A DNA stretch of 64,000 bases from NCBI RefSeq assembly GCF_000383615.1, contig NZ_KB911595.1, positions 160,230 through 224,229 of the forward strand, given 5' to 3'. This DNA comes from Streptomyces canus 299MFChir4.1. Lineage in GTDB: Bacteria; Actinomycetota; Actinomycetes; Streptomycetales; Streptomycetaceae. The notes beneath the pieces were generated by a model, which saw only the letters and a list, made by a program, of their open reading frames with translations, did no database searches and was not told where the DNA came from. Positions 29,425 through 38,165 of the stretch are shown in pieces; within the stretch, counting starts at the first letter, position 1, and the number at the start of each line of letters is the position of its first letter. Both the position numbers and the translations under genes were made by a program.

Positions 29425-30428
29425 GAGAGCCTCACCCGCGGGTCGGCGGCGGCGTACAAGAGGTCCACCAGGAGATTTGCGATCACGACGAAGAGCGCGG
29501 CGAGCAGGGTGACGCCGAGGATCGGGGGCAGGTCGTTGTCGGTGATGCCCTGCACCGCGTACTGGCCGATGCCGGGCAGCGAGAACACCGTCTCGGTGAT
29601 CACGGCACCGCCGAGCAGCAGACCGAGGTCCATGCCGAAGACGGTGATGATCGGGGTCAGCGCGGCCCGCAGCCCGTGCCGGGTCACCACGTTGCGCTCC
29701 CGCAGTCCCTTGGCGCGGGCGGTGCGGATGAAGTCCTCGTTCATCGTCTCCAGCATGCCCGAGCGGGTCAGGCGCGCGTAGATGGCGGAGTACAGCAGCG
29801 CGAGCGAGCACCAAGCCGGGAAGAGCGTGTTGGCCCACTGGGCCGGATTCTCGGTGAACGGCACGTAGGTGCGACCAAAGATCGGCCACTGATAGGTGAA
29901 GAGCAGGATCGCCAGGCTGCCCGTGAAGAACATGGGCAGCGAGACACCGGCGAGCGCGACGCCCATGAAGGTGCGGTCGAAGAAGCTGCGGGGCTTGAGC
30001 GCGGAGATCACGCCGATCACCACACCGGAGACCAGCCACAGCACGGCGGCACCGGCCGCCAGCGAGAAGGTCACCGGAATGCGTGAGGTCAGCTGCGGCC
30101 AGACCGCCTCGTGGGTCTTGAAGGAGTAGCCGAAGCACGGCGCGTCACAGTGCGCCGTCGTGGGCCCCAGGTTGTAGGTGGCTCCGGCCACGATCCCCTT
30201 GATGAAGTGCCAGTACTGGGCATACAGGGGCTCGTCCAGACCGAGGTTCTGCTTGACCGCGGCGATGTCTGCCTTCGTCGGACTCTTTCCGATGTACTGC
30301 TGCGCGAGCTGGTCGGCGGTCTGGCCGGCCAGCCGCGGCAGCAGGAAGAAGATCGCGAAGGTGACCGCGGTGACGACCAGCAGCAGGATCACTGCCGCGA
30401 ACGTCCGACGGAGGATGTACGAGATCAC
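29421..30428 (-). CDS. Oligopeptide ABC transporter permease (OppB/DppB type)
   Basis: A 335-residue permease with an N-terminal membrane helix (ILRRTFAAVILLLVV), a long periplasmic loop and five further helices. The EAA-type coupling motif is present as DFIRTARAKGLRERNVVTRHGLR. The long loop holds a cysteine pair (HCDAPCFGY). It pairs with the OppC-type permease encoded upstream of the binding-protein gene. A strong hairpin at 30441-30474 separates it from the binding-protein gene. Confidence 0.93.
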   Translation of the reverse strand: MISYILRRTFAAVILLLVVTAVTFAIFFLLPRLAGQTADQLAQQYIGKSPTKADIAAVKQNLGLDEPLYAQYWHFIKGIVAGATYNLGPTTAHCDAPCFGYSFKTHEAVWPQLTSRIPVTFSLAAGAAVLWLVSGVVIGVISALKPRSFFDRTFMGVALAGVSLPMFFTGSLAILLFTYQWPIFGRTYVPFTENPAQWANTLFPAWCSLALLYSAIYARLTRSGMLETMNEDFIRTARAKGLRERNVVTRHGLRAALTPIITVFGMDLGLLLGGAVITETVFSLPGIGQYAVQGITDNDLPPILGVTLLAALFVVIANLLVDLLYAAADPRVRLS

Positions 30429-30440
30429 GGGGACCGGCGC

Positions 30441-30474
30441 TGGTGCCCGCGGGCCGTGAGGCCCACGGGCACCA
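30441..30474 (-). terminator. Intergenic hairpin between binding-protein and permease genes (attenuating terminator)
   Basis: Two 15-base arms (TGGTGCCCGCGGGCC and its near-exact complement, one mismatch) with a 4-base loop lie in the 69-bp gap between the binding-protein gene and oppB. On the transcribed strand this would end or slow part of the transcripts and protect the upstream message, giving more binding protein than permease. Confidence 0.7.
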
Positions 30475-30497
30475 ATGCCTTCACCTGCCTTCCGGGG

Positions 30498-32246
30498 CTA
30501 CTTCTTGGTCGTGCCGATGTTGAGGTAGTCGTACTGACCGCTGAAGGCCGACGTGGACACCAGGTTGGTGTAGCCGGACGGGCGGTACAGCAGGACCTTG
30601 AAGTAGGTCAGCGGGACGAGCGCAGCCAGGTCCATGGCGCGCTTGTCGATCTGCCCGTACAGGCCGTTGCGGGTGGTGTCGTCCTCGGTGGCGATGGCCT
30701 TCTCCAGCATCTCGTTGATCTGCTTGTCGTTCAGATACGAGAGGTTGGTGTTGCCGGACGCGCCGATCGCGTCACCGTGCAGGATCTGCTGGAGGAAGCC
30801 GTAACCGGAGTTCCAGTCGGCACCCCACTGCATCATGTGCAGGCCGATGTTCTGCTTCTTGTCGAACGTCGGCACACCCGCGTAGTCGGTGAAGTACTTG
30901 CCCGACGGGTACTGCTTCAGGCTGGCGTTGATGCCGACCTTCTTCAGCGAGGCGATGATCGCGGTGGCCGCGTCGATCTCCTGCGGGCGGTCGCTGCGCG
31001 CCGAGATGTTGGTGCTGATCGTCGTCTTGCCGCAGGCCTTCAGCTGCTCCTTGGCCTTGGCGGCGTCACCCTTGTTGCCGGTGGTCGCGTAGACGTCGGC
31101 CTTCGCGTAGCCGGTGATGTCCGGGGGCAGCACGGTCGTGGCGATGTCACCGCGGATCGGGCCGCCCTCGGCGGTCTGCACCGAGACCTTGTCGACGGCG
31201 TACTCGACGGCCTTGCGGCACTCGACCTTGTCGAACGGCGCGACCTGGTTGTTGATCGCCATGTAGACCAGACGGCCACCGTAGGTGTTGTCCGTGTTGG
31301 CCTTCAGCTTGGCGTCGTTGACGACCTTGGCCTGGGTCGCGGCCTGGACACCGGTACCACCGAGGTCGATCGCGTCACCGGCCTGGACGTCCTGGTCGAT
31401 CGTCTCGGCGTTGACCTTGAGCTTGACGACGATCTTGTCCGGGTACTGCTTGCGCAGCGGGTCGGTCTTCGGGTCCCAGTTCTCGTTCTTGACGAGGACG
31501 GCCTGCTTGCCCTCGTCGTAGCTCTGGAACTTGTACGAGCCCGAGGACACGATGCTCTTGACGTAGTCGATGCCGGTGTCCTTGGCCTGCGGGACCGGCG
31601 CCGTCTGCGGCGTCGCGACCAGGTAGTCGAACTCCTGGAAGGGACGGTTGAGCTTGAAGACGATCGTGGTGTCGTCCGGCGTCTCGATGGACTTCAGGCC
31701 CTCGGGGCTCTTGTCCTTGTAGGGGCCCTTGTAGGCCTTGCCGCCCTGCATGAACTGCTGGAAGTAGTTCGGGCCGAGGGAGAGCACGTCACGCGCGAAG
31801 TTGGAGCGCTCGACGGCGTACTTGACGTCCTTCGAGGTGATCGCGGTGCCGTCCTGGTACTTCAGACCGGAGCGGATCTTGTACGTCCAGGTCTTGCCGC
31901 CGTCGCTCGGCTCGCCCGCCTTCTCGGCGAGGTCCGGGACCAGCTTGTTGCCCTCCTCGCCCGGACCGGGCTGGAAGGTCATCAGCGGGCGGGCGTACAG
32001 CCGGCTGAGGTTGTACATGTAGGCGTAGTACGTGTTGCCGGGATCGAAGGAGTCCGGGACGTCGGAGTACTCGTACGTGACCGTCCCACCCTTCTGGGTG
32101 GAGGCATTGACGACGCCCTTGGTCGCTGCGTTGGCCCCAGCCGACTTGTTCCCGTCTCCACCGTTGTCATCGGCCTTGCTGCAAGCCGAGAGCAACAGGC
32201 TCGCACTGCCGATGGCCGCCACTGCGGCCAGCGCTGACCTTCGCAT
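30498..32246 (-). CDS. Oligopeptide-binding lipoprotein (solute-binding protein family 5)
   Basis: A 582-residue SBP_bac_5 protein. The lipoprotein signal MRRSALAAVAAIGSASLLLS ends at Cys22 (LSAC). It is followed by a Gly/Asn-rich linker and the family-5 fold with typical segments (YARPLMTFQPG, DGGKTWTYKIRSGLKYQDGT, KDVKYAVERSNFA). It captures peptides outside the cell for the permease pair. ATG 32246 with GGGGAAG upstream was preferred over a TTG seven codons earlier. It lies between the two permease genes, an uncommon order. Confidence 0.93.
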   Translation of the reverse strand: MRRSALAAVAAIGSASLLLSACSKADDNGGDGNKSAGANAATKGVVNASTQKGGTVTYEYSDVPDSFDPGNTYYAYMYNLSRLYARPLMTFQPGPGEEGNKLVPDLAEKAGEPSDGGKTWTYKIRSGLKYQDGTAITSKDVKYAVERSNFARDVLSLGPNYFQQFMQGGKAYKGPYKDKSPEGLKSIETPDDTTIVFKLNRPFQEFDYLVATPQTAPVPQAKDTGIDYVKSIVSSGSYKFQSYDEGKQAVLVKNENWDPKTDPLRKQYPDKIVVKLKVNAETIDQDVQAGDAIDLGGTGVQAATQAKVVNDAKLKANTDNTYGGRLVYMAINNQVAPFDKVECRKAVEYAVDKVSVQTAEGGPIRGDIATTVLPPDITGYAKADVYATTGNKGDAAKAKEQLKACGKTTISTNISARSDRPQEIDAATAIIASLKKVGINASLKQYPSGKYFTDYAGVPTFDKKQNIGLHMMQWGADWNSGYGFLQQILHGDAIGASGNTNLSYLNDKQINEMLEKAIATEDDTTRNGLYGQIDKRAMDLAALVPLTYFKVLLYRPSGYTNLVSTSAFSGQYDYLNIGTTKK

Positions 32247-32306
32247 GATGGTCTGCTTCCCCTTCAATTGTCGGAAATCTTGTGGACTCTCACCGCGAGT
32301 CGCGGG

Positions 32307-33305
32307 TCAGCGGCTGCGCGGGTCGAGAGCGTCTCGGAGACCGTCGCCGAGCAGGTTGAACGCCAGGACGGTCACGAAGATGGCCAGACCAGGCACGATC
32401 AGGAACTGCGCGTCGACCTGGTAGTAGGTGACGGCCTGGTTGAGCATGCCGCCCCAGGAGGCCTGGGGAGGCTGGATGCCGACGCCGAGGAAGCTCAGCG
32501 ACGCCTCGAAGAGGATGTTGGTCGGGATGAGCAGCGTCGAGTAGACGATGATCGGGCCGACGAGGTTCGGCAGCAGCTCCCGGAAGAGGATGTACGGCCC
32601 CTTGGCCCCCATCCCGCGCGAGGCGTCGACGAACTCCCGCTCGCGCAGGGCCAGGGTCTGGCCGCGCACGATGCGGCCCAGGTAGGGCCAGTTGAAGAAG
32701 CCGATGACGAAGATCAGCACGCTGATGTGCAGCGGCAGACCCTCCAGGCCGAAGGCGCCGCCCTGCAGCGTGGCCGAGATGGCGATGGCGAACAGCAGGA
32801 GCGGGAACGCCAGGAAGGTGTCCATGAGCCGGCTGATGATCGTGTCGACCCGGCCGCCGTAGTAGCCGGCGACCACGCCGAGCACGGCGCCGATGGTGTT
32901 GGACAGGATCGTGGCGCCGAAGGCGACGACCAGCGAGACCCAGGAGCCTTCGAGGATGCGGGTGGCGATGTCGCGGCCGAACTTCGGCTCCACGCCGAGC
33001 GGGTGCGACCAGCTCATACCGCCGAAGTCGCCCTTGGGCAGCGAGGTGTTCGGGTCGATCAGATCCTGGTGCAGGGCGTTCGGGTCCAGCCCGAACATGG
33101 CCTGGATGGGCCGCGAGAGCAACGCGAGGAGGATCAGCAGGATGACGATCACGCCACCGGCGACCGCCACCCTGTCCTTCTTGAACCGGGACCAGGCGAT
33201 CTGCCCCAGGGAACGGCCCTCGATCTGCCCCTTGTCGACGCCGACGAGGACAGCCTCCGGCTGCGCCTCGGCCTGCGCCCCGGTGGTCTCGATCGGTGCG
33301 GTCAC
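32307..33305 (-). CDS. Oligopeptide ABC transporter permease (OppC/DppC type), first gene of the operon
   Basis: A 332-residue permease with the OppC N-terminal cytoplasmic segment, a first helix (VAVAGGVIVILLILLAL), and the periplasmic part with HPLGVEPKFGRDIATRI, typical of OppC. Five more helices follow. The EAA loop is REFVDASRGMGAKGPYILFRELLPN. It heads the operon oppC-oppA-oppB-oppD-oppF on the minus strand. The 335-bp region before it should hold the promoter. Confidence 0.93.
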   Translation of the reverse strand: MTAPIETTGAQAEAQPEAVLVGVDKGQIEGRSLGQIAWSRFKKDRVAVAGGVIVILLILLALLSRPIQAMFGLDPNALHQDLIDPNTSLPKGDFGGMSWSHPLGVEPKFGRDIATRILEGSWVSLVVAFGATILSNTIGAVLGVVAGYYGGRVDTIISRLMDTFLAFPLLLFAIAISATLQGGAFGLEGLPLHISVLIFVIGFFNWPYLGRIVRGQTLALREREFVDASRGMGAKGPYILFRELLPNLVGPIIVYSTLLIPTNILFEASLSFLGVGIQPPQASWGGMLNQAVTYYQVDAQFLIVPGLAIFVTVLAFNLLGDGLRDALDPRSR

Positions 33306-33640
33306 AGTGACCCGACCCCTCTCGCCGGTGGTGACCGGCCTACACCTGCCGTGGATTACGGCTTTGTCGACTTGCTCAGCTCGCAGGGACTACTGATCCT
33401 GCGTCTGCCTGGGGAGTCTTCAGCTTCGCTGCGATCACCCGCCAGGCCTGGCGCCGAAAGTATGCGTAACCGTGATGCAGTACGAGGGATTCCGTTATCC
33501 GAACAACGGGTAACGCCCCTCGGACGTATGTCAGTTGGGACAAAACGGCACGATAGGACACGTTCGTGGTGATCCGCCGCTATCTACGCGCGAAGAAATG
33601 TGGCTGTTACTCAAACGAGGCGAATGGGTTGCCATCGCTC
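33306..33640. other. Intergenic region upstream of the peptide-transporter operon
   Basis: These 335 bases separate the SseB-like gene (stop at 33641) from oppC (start 33305), both on the minus strand. A lower G+C patch with several A/T runs near 33480-33620 is the likely promoter area. A 61-codon minus-strand frame at 33376-33561 exists but has poor codon bias and was not accepted as a gene. I see no strong terminator hairpin or named RNA here. Confidence 0.5.
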
Positions 33641-34435
33641 TCAGTAACCACCACGGGCAGGCGGGTAGCCGTACCCGGCCGCCGGTGCCTGGGCGGGTGA
33701 TCCGTGGGCCTCGCGGTCGTAGAACGGACGGGCACCGGCGCGCATCCACAGGGCCACCGGGTCGTACTCGTCGGACATCGCCACGGTCGACACCGGCAGT
33801 CCCTCCGGGACGGCGCCGATGGACTGCTGCATCATCGCGCGCACCGAGTCCACGGCCGAGGGACTGGTGTCGTACACGTCCAGGCCGATGGCGAGATACG
33901 GAGCCCCGAGCGCCGGCTGCACCCAGGCGCGGCGCAGCGAGCGGACCGCCGGGGTGCGGTGCGCGTTCTGCACGAGCAGGGCGTAGAACTGGGGGATCTC
34001 GATAGCGGGTTCGGCGAGCCTGAGCGGCCCCGCGGGCTGGCGCTCCAGGCCGGTCGCGATGCGGCGCAGATCGAGCCAGGGGATGCCGACCCCGCCGCCG
34101 GGGGCGTGCGGGTTGAGCCAGAGGCCGTAGTGGTCGGGATAGAGCGTGCGGGCCACGTCGAGGCCGTCGACCACTTCGTACGAGCGGTTCCAGCCGCTGG
34201 CGCTCAGCTCCTGGGCCGAGGTCACACAGGGGGCGTAGCCGTAGCCGTCGACCTCCATGTTTCCGTACTGGGCGTCCGGGGAGCCGGACTGGCCGTGCCA
34301 CAGGAGCATCCAGATCTGGCCGTTGTTCGGGGTCGCGAGAGCGCGCAGCAGCGCCTCGTAGGCGTCGTAGCGCCCGGGGGTCACCTGGCGCAGCATGTGC
34401 TCGACCGTGCCGGTCGCGGTGCCGCTGGCGCTCAC
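33641..34435 (-). CDS. SseB-family protein, C-terminal-domain type
   Basis: A 264-residue protein related to the SseB family (enhanced serine sensitivity in E. coli) and to its neighbour at 34593. The ending WMRAGARPFYDRE closely matches the WMRGQVRPFYTRG ending of that neighbour, showing ancient duplication. The first half contains GRYDAYEALLRALATP and a Trp-rich segment (IWMLLWHG) and ends with an unstructured Pro/Gly/Tyr tail. GTG 34435 was chosen because AAGAAGGGG precedes it. Molecular function is unknown; the nearby gcv-glyA-sdaA genes fit a link to serine/glycine balance. Confidence 0.72.
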   Translation of the reverse strand: MSASGTATGTVEHMLRQVTPGRYDAYEALLRALATPNNGQIWMLLWHGQSGSPDAQYGNMEVDGYGYAPCVTSAQELSASGWNRSYEVVDGLDVARTLYPDHYGLWLNPHAPGGGVGIPWLDLRRIATGLERQPAGPLRLAEPAIEIPQFYALLVQNAHRTPAVRSLRRAWVQPALGAPYLAIGLDVYDTSPSAVDSVRAMMQQSIGAVPEGLPVSTVAMSDEYDPVALWMRAGARPFYDREAHGSPAQAPAAGYGYPPARGGY

Positions 34436-34542
34436 GTCGTATCGCCCCTTCTTGAAAGTTCCCCAAGTATGAAACCAGCTTAAGCGCCCACCGGGTCGGG
34501 ACCTGCGCGTCGTCGGCGGGTGCGCGTTGTCCGTGGCTCGGC

Positions 34543-34597
34543 GCGCCCCGCGGCGGAGCCGCATATCGGCACAGCCCCACGCCCCTGGGGAGTCAGG
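34543..34597 (-). repeat. Streptomyces short dispersed 3'-end element, copy 2
   Basis: This copy begins at the stop codon of the second SseB gene. On the minus strand it reads CAGGGGCGTGGGGCTG and then GCGGCTCCGCCGC with the same hairpin as the copy at 22630-22684. Both copies start right at a stop codon, which suggests a role in transcript ending or 3'-end stability. Confidence 0.7.
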
Positions 34598-35387
34598 TCC
34601 CCCGCGTGTAGAAGGGCCGCACCTGTCCTCGCATCCAGTGGCCCACCGGGTCGTCCGCCACGTCCAGCAGGACCAGGTTGACCGGCCACTTCACCGGAGT
34701 GGTGCCCAGGGCCCTGCCGAGGGCGTCCATCGGCAGGGTGCGCAGGTCGCCCTCCCACTGGGAGAGTTCCACGCCCACGAACATGACCGGGTCGGCGGTC
34801 TCGATGGCGGCCAGGCAGCGGCGGGCCGTCAGGACCACGCCCGTGGCCGCGAACTCGGCGGACGCGGCTGCCAGGAAGTCGACCGGGTCGTCCTGCCAGT
34901 CCGGCTCGTAGAGCTTGACCCGGCCGCCGGTGCCGGACCCGTCCAGCGGGGTCCGGCCCACCCGGCACAGATCGGCGACGGCGGCGGGCGGCAGCGGGAC
35001 GCCGACCACACCGTCCGGGTTCACCGCGATGCCCACATGCGGGGGCAGGCCGCGGGCGAACTCGACCGCCGGGGCGATGGTGTACGACAGATGGCTGCCG
35101 ACGACCTGGCGGAACTGCTCCTCGGAGCTGAAGACCGGGACGAACGCCTGGCCCGCGATCTCCAGGGTGGGCAGGTCGAGGGGGCCGCTGTGCGGGCCGC
35201 CGCCGTTCGGCAGGGGGACCCAGACGAAGCTGCGGCCGAGCACCTCGATGATCCGCCCGCCCGCCGAGGGCATGCCGAGGGAGGCCGAGAGCACCTCCTC
35301 CAGCTCGTTGCCGGGCCAGCCGCCGTGCGGATGGGGGTGTGCCGAGTGTGCCGGGAAGTCCGCGGGAAGATCCGCTGGGAAGTCCAT
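34593..35387 (-). CDS. SseB-family protein with N-terminal SseB domain
   Basis: A 264-residue protein. After a His/Pro-rich start it has a recognisable SseB N-terminal domain: ELEEVLSASLG, FVWVPLP, FVPVFSSEEQFRQVVG and the strand pattern ending GIAVNPDG. A C-terminal SseB_C-like domain follows, ending GHWMRGQVRPFYTRGT. In E. coli extra SseB alters serine sensitivity by an unknown route. The gene lies just upstream of the paralogue at 33641 on the same strand, with a 3'-end repeat between them, near the glycine/serine gene block. Confidence 0.82.
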   Translation of the reverse strand: MDFPADLPADFPAHSAHPHPHGGWPGNELEEVLSASLGMPSAGGRIIEVLGRSFVWVPLPNGGGPHSGPLDLPTLEIAGQAFVPVFSSEEQFRQVVGSHLSYTIAPAVEFARGLPPHVGIAVNPDGVVGVPLPPAAVADLCRVGRTPLDGSGTGGRVKLYEPDWQDDPVDFLAAASAEFAATGVVLTARRCLAAIETADPVMFVGVELSQWEGDLRTLPMDALGRALGTTPVKWPVNLVLLDVADDPVGHWMRGQVRPFYTRGT

Positions 35388-35454
35388 CTGTCTGACCGCC
35401 TGCTGTGAACCACTGATGTGGCTGAAAGGCTAGCGGGTGCGGGCGGTTCGCGAC

Positions 35455-36123
35455 TCAGCCCGTGAACCCGATCCGCCGCAGGACGTCCGCCGCGTCCCGG
35501 TCGATCAGCACCGCCGAGCCGCAGCCCTGGGGCAGATCACCGCGCTCCACGGAGCGGATCAGCCGGGCGGCGGCCCCCCGGTGCCGCAGGAAGGCGTACC
35601 GCGAGACCCCCCGGCCGCGCTCGCGCTGACCGTCCAGCGCGGTGTCCGCCGTGACGTCGAGCAGCAGCAGATGCAGGATGCCGCCCCGGCGCCGGGCCTC
35701 GCGGGCCAGCCAGCCCCGCACCCAGGCCTGCGTCCCGCAGTCGTGCACCACGACCCCCTGGCCGGAGCGCAGGGCGCGGCGCAGTCCGGCGTAGTGCGCG
35801 AGCCGGACCAGGGGGCGGTAGACGGCGTACGGCAGTAAGCGGGACAGCCGGGCGTCCCAGCGGTCGCGGGTGTCCTGGGAGTCGACCCGGATGCCCGTGA
35901 CCGCGCGCTTCATCAGCGTGGACTTGCCGCTGCCGGGCAGGCCGGTGATGACGACGAGGTCTCCGGGGCCGAAGAGCAGGGCGTGCGGGCTGTGGCCGGC
36001 GCGGTCGCGCAGGTCACGGACGACCGGGCGGGCGCCGCGGGCCTCGACGGCCGGGGCCGCGGGCTGCTCGGGCAGCGCGAGGGCCGAGGTCGTCGCGTAC
36101 GCCGTGGTCCTGTTCACCGTCAT
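35455..36123 (-). CDS. P-loop ATP-binding protein (AAA_33/kinase-like)
   Basis: A 222-residue protein with an N-terminal variable region and a clear Walker A, GLPGSGKST near residues 62-70. Helices then contain DSQDTRDRWDARL and VVVHDCGTQAWVRGWL, and a lid-like Arg-rich region is QRERGRGVSRYAFLRHR. The plan fits the AAA_33 group of small nucleotide-dependent kinases (zeta-toxin, polynucleotide- and gluconate-kinase relatives). No antitoxin gene lies beside it, so a toxin role is unlikely. ATG 36123 with GGAGGAGG upstream defines the start. It is divergent from the glycine riboswitch and gcvT. Confidence 0.75.
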   Translation of the reverse strand: MTVNRTTAYATTSALALPEQPAAPAVEARGARPVVRDLRDRAGHSPHALLFGPGDLVVITGLPGSGKSTLMKRAVTGIRVDSQDTRDRWDARLSRLLPYAVYRPLVRLAHYAGLRRALRSGQGVVVHDCGTQAWVRGWLAREARRRGGILHLLLLDVTADTALDGQRERGRGVSRYAFLRHRGAAARLIRSVERGDLPQGCGSAVLIDRDAADVLRRIGFTG

Positions 36124-36311
36124 CGTCCTCCTCCGGGGTCGGGGTTCCCCTCCCCACCGAGCGTAAAGAGAAGGTAATGGATGATCTCTCGCGTTTCTGT
36201 ACGCGTACCGCCACAAGCCGGTTACAAAAGGAAGGGGTCAGTGCGGCCCTGCCGTCGGCGTCCGAGGCGTGCAATGATGTCCGCGCCAACTGCATACCGG
36301 CCGCTTGAATC

Positions 36312-36505
36312 CGCGCGGGAGAGTCCCGGGTACATGTACCCGGGCGCCGAAGGAGCAAGTCCCTCCCTTGAATCTCTCAGGCCCCGTTACCGCGCGGGCG
36401 AGGCACATCTGAAAAGCGGGCCGCCCACTCGACGCGGCCCCACCCACGGTGCAAGCCATGTTCTTCATGGCGAACCTCTCAGGTTCCGATGACAGATGGG
36501 GAGGA
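36312..36505 (+). ncRNA. Tandem glycine riboswitch controlling gcvT
   Basis: Two glycine aptamers in a row lie about 50-245 bases before gcvT. Aptamer 1 shows GCGCCGAAGGAGCAA and the CTCTCAGGC consensus (36375-36383 area). Aptamer 2 shows GGTGCAAGCC, then GCGAACCTCTCAGGTTCCGA and the closing GACAGATGGGGAGG. A short linker joins them. This is the well-known arrangement that turns on glycine-cleavage genes when glycine is abundant. The expression platform should lie between 36506 and the gcvT ribosome site. Confidence 0.93.
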
Positions 36506-36556
36506 ATACCTCGCCCGTCACACCCATGTCCTGGGATCCTTGGAGACGACCGTCCG

Positions 36557-37675
36557 ATGAGCAGTCCTGAACCCCGTCTCACCGCACTCGACGCCCTGCA
36601 CCGCTCGCTCGGTGCGACGATGACCGACTTCGCCGGCTGGGACATGCCCCTGCGGTACGGCTCCGAGCGCGACGAACACAACGCGGTACGTACGAAAGCC
36701 GGGCTCTTCGACCTCTCCCACATGGGCGAGATCACCGTGACCGGACCGCAGGCCGCGCAGCTGCTGAACTTCGCCCTCGTCGGCAACATCGCCTCCGTCG
36801 GCGTCGGCCGGGCCCGCTACACCATGATCTGCCAGGCCGACGGCGGCATCCTGGACGACCTGATCGTCTACCGGCTCGGCGAGACCGAGTTCATGGTGGT
36901 CGCCAACGCCTCCAACGCCCAGGTCGTCCTCGACGCGCTGACCGAGCGCGCGGCCGGCTTCGACGCCGAGGTGCGCGACGACCGGGACGCGTACGCCCTG
37001 ATCGCCGTACAGGGACCGGAGTCCCCCGGGATCCTCGCGTCCCTGACCGACGCGGACCTCGACGGCCTGAAGTACTACGCCGGTCTGCCGGGCACGGTCG
37101 CCGGAGTTCCGGCGCTGATCGCGCGCACCGGGTACACCGGCGAGGACGGCTTCGAGCTGTTCGTGAAGCCGGAGCACGCGGTCGAGCTGTGGCAGGCCCT
37201 GACCAAGGCGGGCGAGGGCGTCGGCCTGGTCCCGTGCGGACTGTCCTGCCGGGACACGCTGCGCCTTGAGGCGGGCATGCCGCTCTACGGGCACGAGCTG
37301 TCGCGGGAGCTGACCCCCTTCGACGCCGGGCTCGGGCGGGTCGTGAAGTTCGAGAAGGACGGGGACTTCGTCGGGCGGGAGGCACTCCAGCAGGCTGCTG
37401 AGCGCGCCGCCGCCGCTCCGCCCCGCGTCCTCGTCGGTCTGGTCGCCGAGGGGCGTCGTGTCCCGCGCGCCGGGTACGCGGTCGTCGCGGGCGGCGAGGT
37501 GATCGGCGAGGTCACCTCCGGCGCCCCCTCCCCCACGCTCGGCAGGCCGATCGCGATGGCGTACGTCGACGCCGCGCACGCTACGCCCGGCACGACCGGT
37601 GTCGGTGTGGACATCCGGGGCAGCCACGAGCCGTACGAGGTCGTGGCGCTGCCGTTCTACAAGCGCCAGAAGTAG
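36557..37675 (+). CDS. gcvT: Glycine cleavage system T protein (aminomethyltransferase)
   Basis: A 372-residue GcvT, which moves the methylene group from aminomethyl-lipoyl GcvH to tetrahydrofolate and releases ammonia. N-terminal LTALDALHRSLGATMTDFAGWDMPLRYG and GLFDLSHMGEI are typical; RTGYTGEDGFELF and the C-terminal barrel (GEVTSGAPSPTLGRPIAMAYV) are complete. ATG 36557 is used, with GGAGA upstream. It is controlled by the tandem glycine riboswitch and followed by gcvH and glyA. No gcvP or gcvL gene is in the window. Confidence 0.97.
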   Translation: MSSPEPRLTALDALHRSLGATMTDFAGWDMPLRYGSERDEHNAVRTKAGLFDLSHMGEITVTGPQAAQLLNFALVGNIASVGVGRARYTMICQADGGILDDLIVYRLGETEFMVVANASNAQVVLDALTERAAGFDAEVRDDRDAYALIAVQGPESPGILASLTDADLDGLKYYAGLPGTVAGVPALIARTGYTGEDGFELFVKPEHAVELWQALTKAGEGVGLVPCGLSCRDTLRLEAGMPLYGHELSRELTPFDAGLGRVVKFEKDGDFVGREALQQAAERAAAAPPRVLVGLVAEGRRVPRAGYAVVAGGEVIGEVTSGAPSPTLGRPIAMAYVDAAHATPGTTGVGVDIRGSHEPYEVVALPFYKRQK

Positions 37676-37773
37676 TCGCCGTAGGCGATGCTGAGCACAG
37701 AGTCGCTGCTCACGCACGCCCTCCGCAGTCCCCCCTTCACCAGCACTCCCCCGCGTACAGGAGAATTCAGGCC

Positions 37774-38151
37774 ATGAGCAACCCCCAGCAGCTGCGCTAC
37801 AGCAAGGAGCACGAGTGGCTGTCGGGCGCCGAGGACGGCGTCTCGACGGTCGGCATCACGGAGCACGCGGCCAACGCGCTCGGCGATGTCGTCTTCGTCC
37901 AGCTCCCGGAGGTCGGTGACACGGTGACCGCGGGCGAGACCTGCGGCGAGCTGGAGTCGACCAAGTCGGTCTCCGACCTGTACTCCCCCGTCTCCGGTGA
38001 GGTCACCGAGGTCAACGAGGACGTCGTCAGCGACCCCGCACTGGTGAACTCCGCCCCCTTCGAGGGCGGCTGGCTGTTCAAGGTGCGCGTTGCCGAGGAG
38101 CCGGCCGACCTGCTCTCCGCCGACGAGTACACCGCCTTTTCCGCCGGCTGA
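37774..38151 (+). CDS. gcvH: Glycine cleavage system H protein
   Basis: A 125-residue lipoyl carrier protein. The lipoylated residue is Lys64 in ESTKSVSD, and the surrounding hammerhead fold (HEWLSG, GITEHAANALGDVVFVQLPEVG) is intact. It shuttles the aminomethyl group between P, T and L proteins. The start at 37774 follows GTACAGGAGAATT. It lies 98 bases after gcvT and 14 bases before glyA, in the riboswitch-controlled operon. Confidence 0.97.
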   Translation: MSNPQQLRYSKEHEWLSGAEDGVSTVGITEHAANALGDVVFVQLPEVGDTVTAGETCGELESTKSVSDLYSPVSGEVTEVNEDVVSDPALVNSAPFEGGWLFKVRVAEEPADLLSADEYTAFSAG

Positions 38152-38165
38152 GGAGTCCGCACCTG

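Noticed and set aside
33376..33561. 61-codon minus-strand frame upstream of oppC
   Set aside because: Poor codon bias and no convincing ribosome site; better explained as leader DNA.
35455..36123. P-loop protein as a zeta toxin
   Set aside because: No antitoxin gene beside it, and the Walker A alone fits many AAA_33 kinases.
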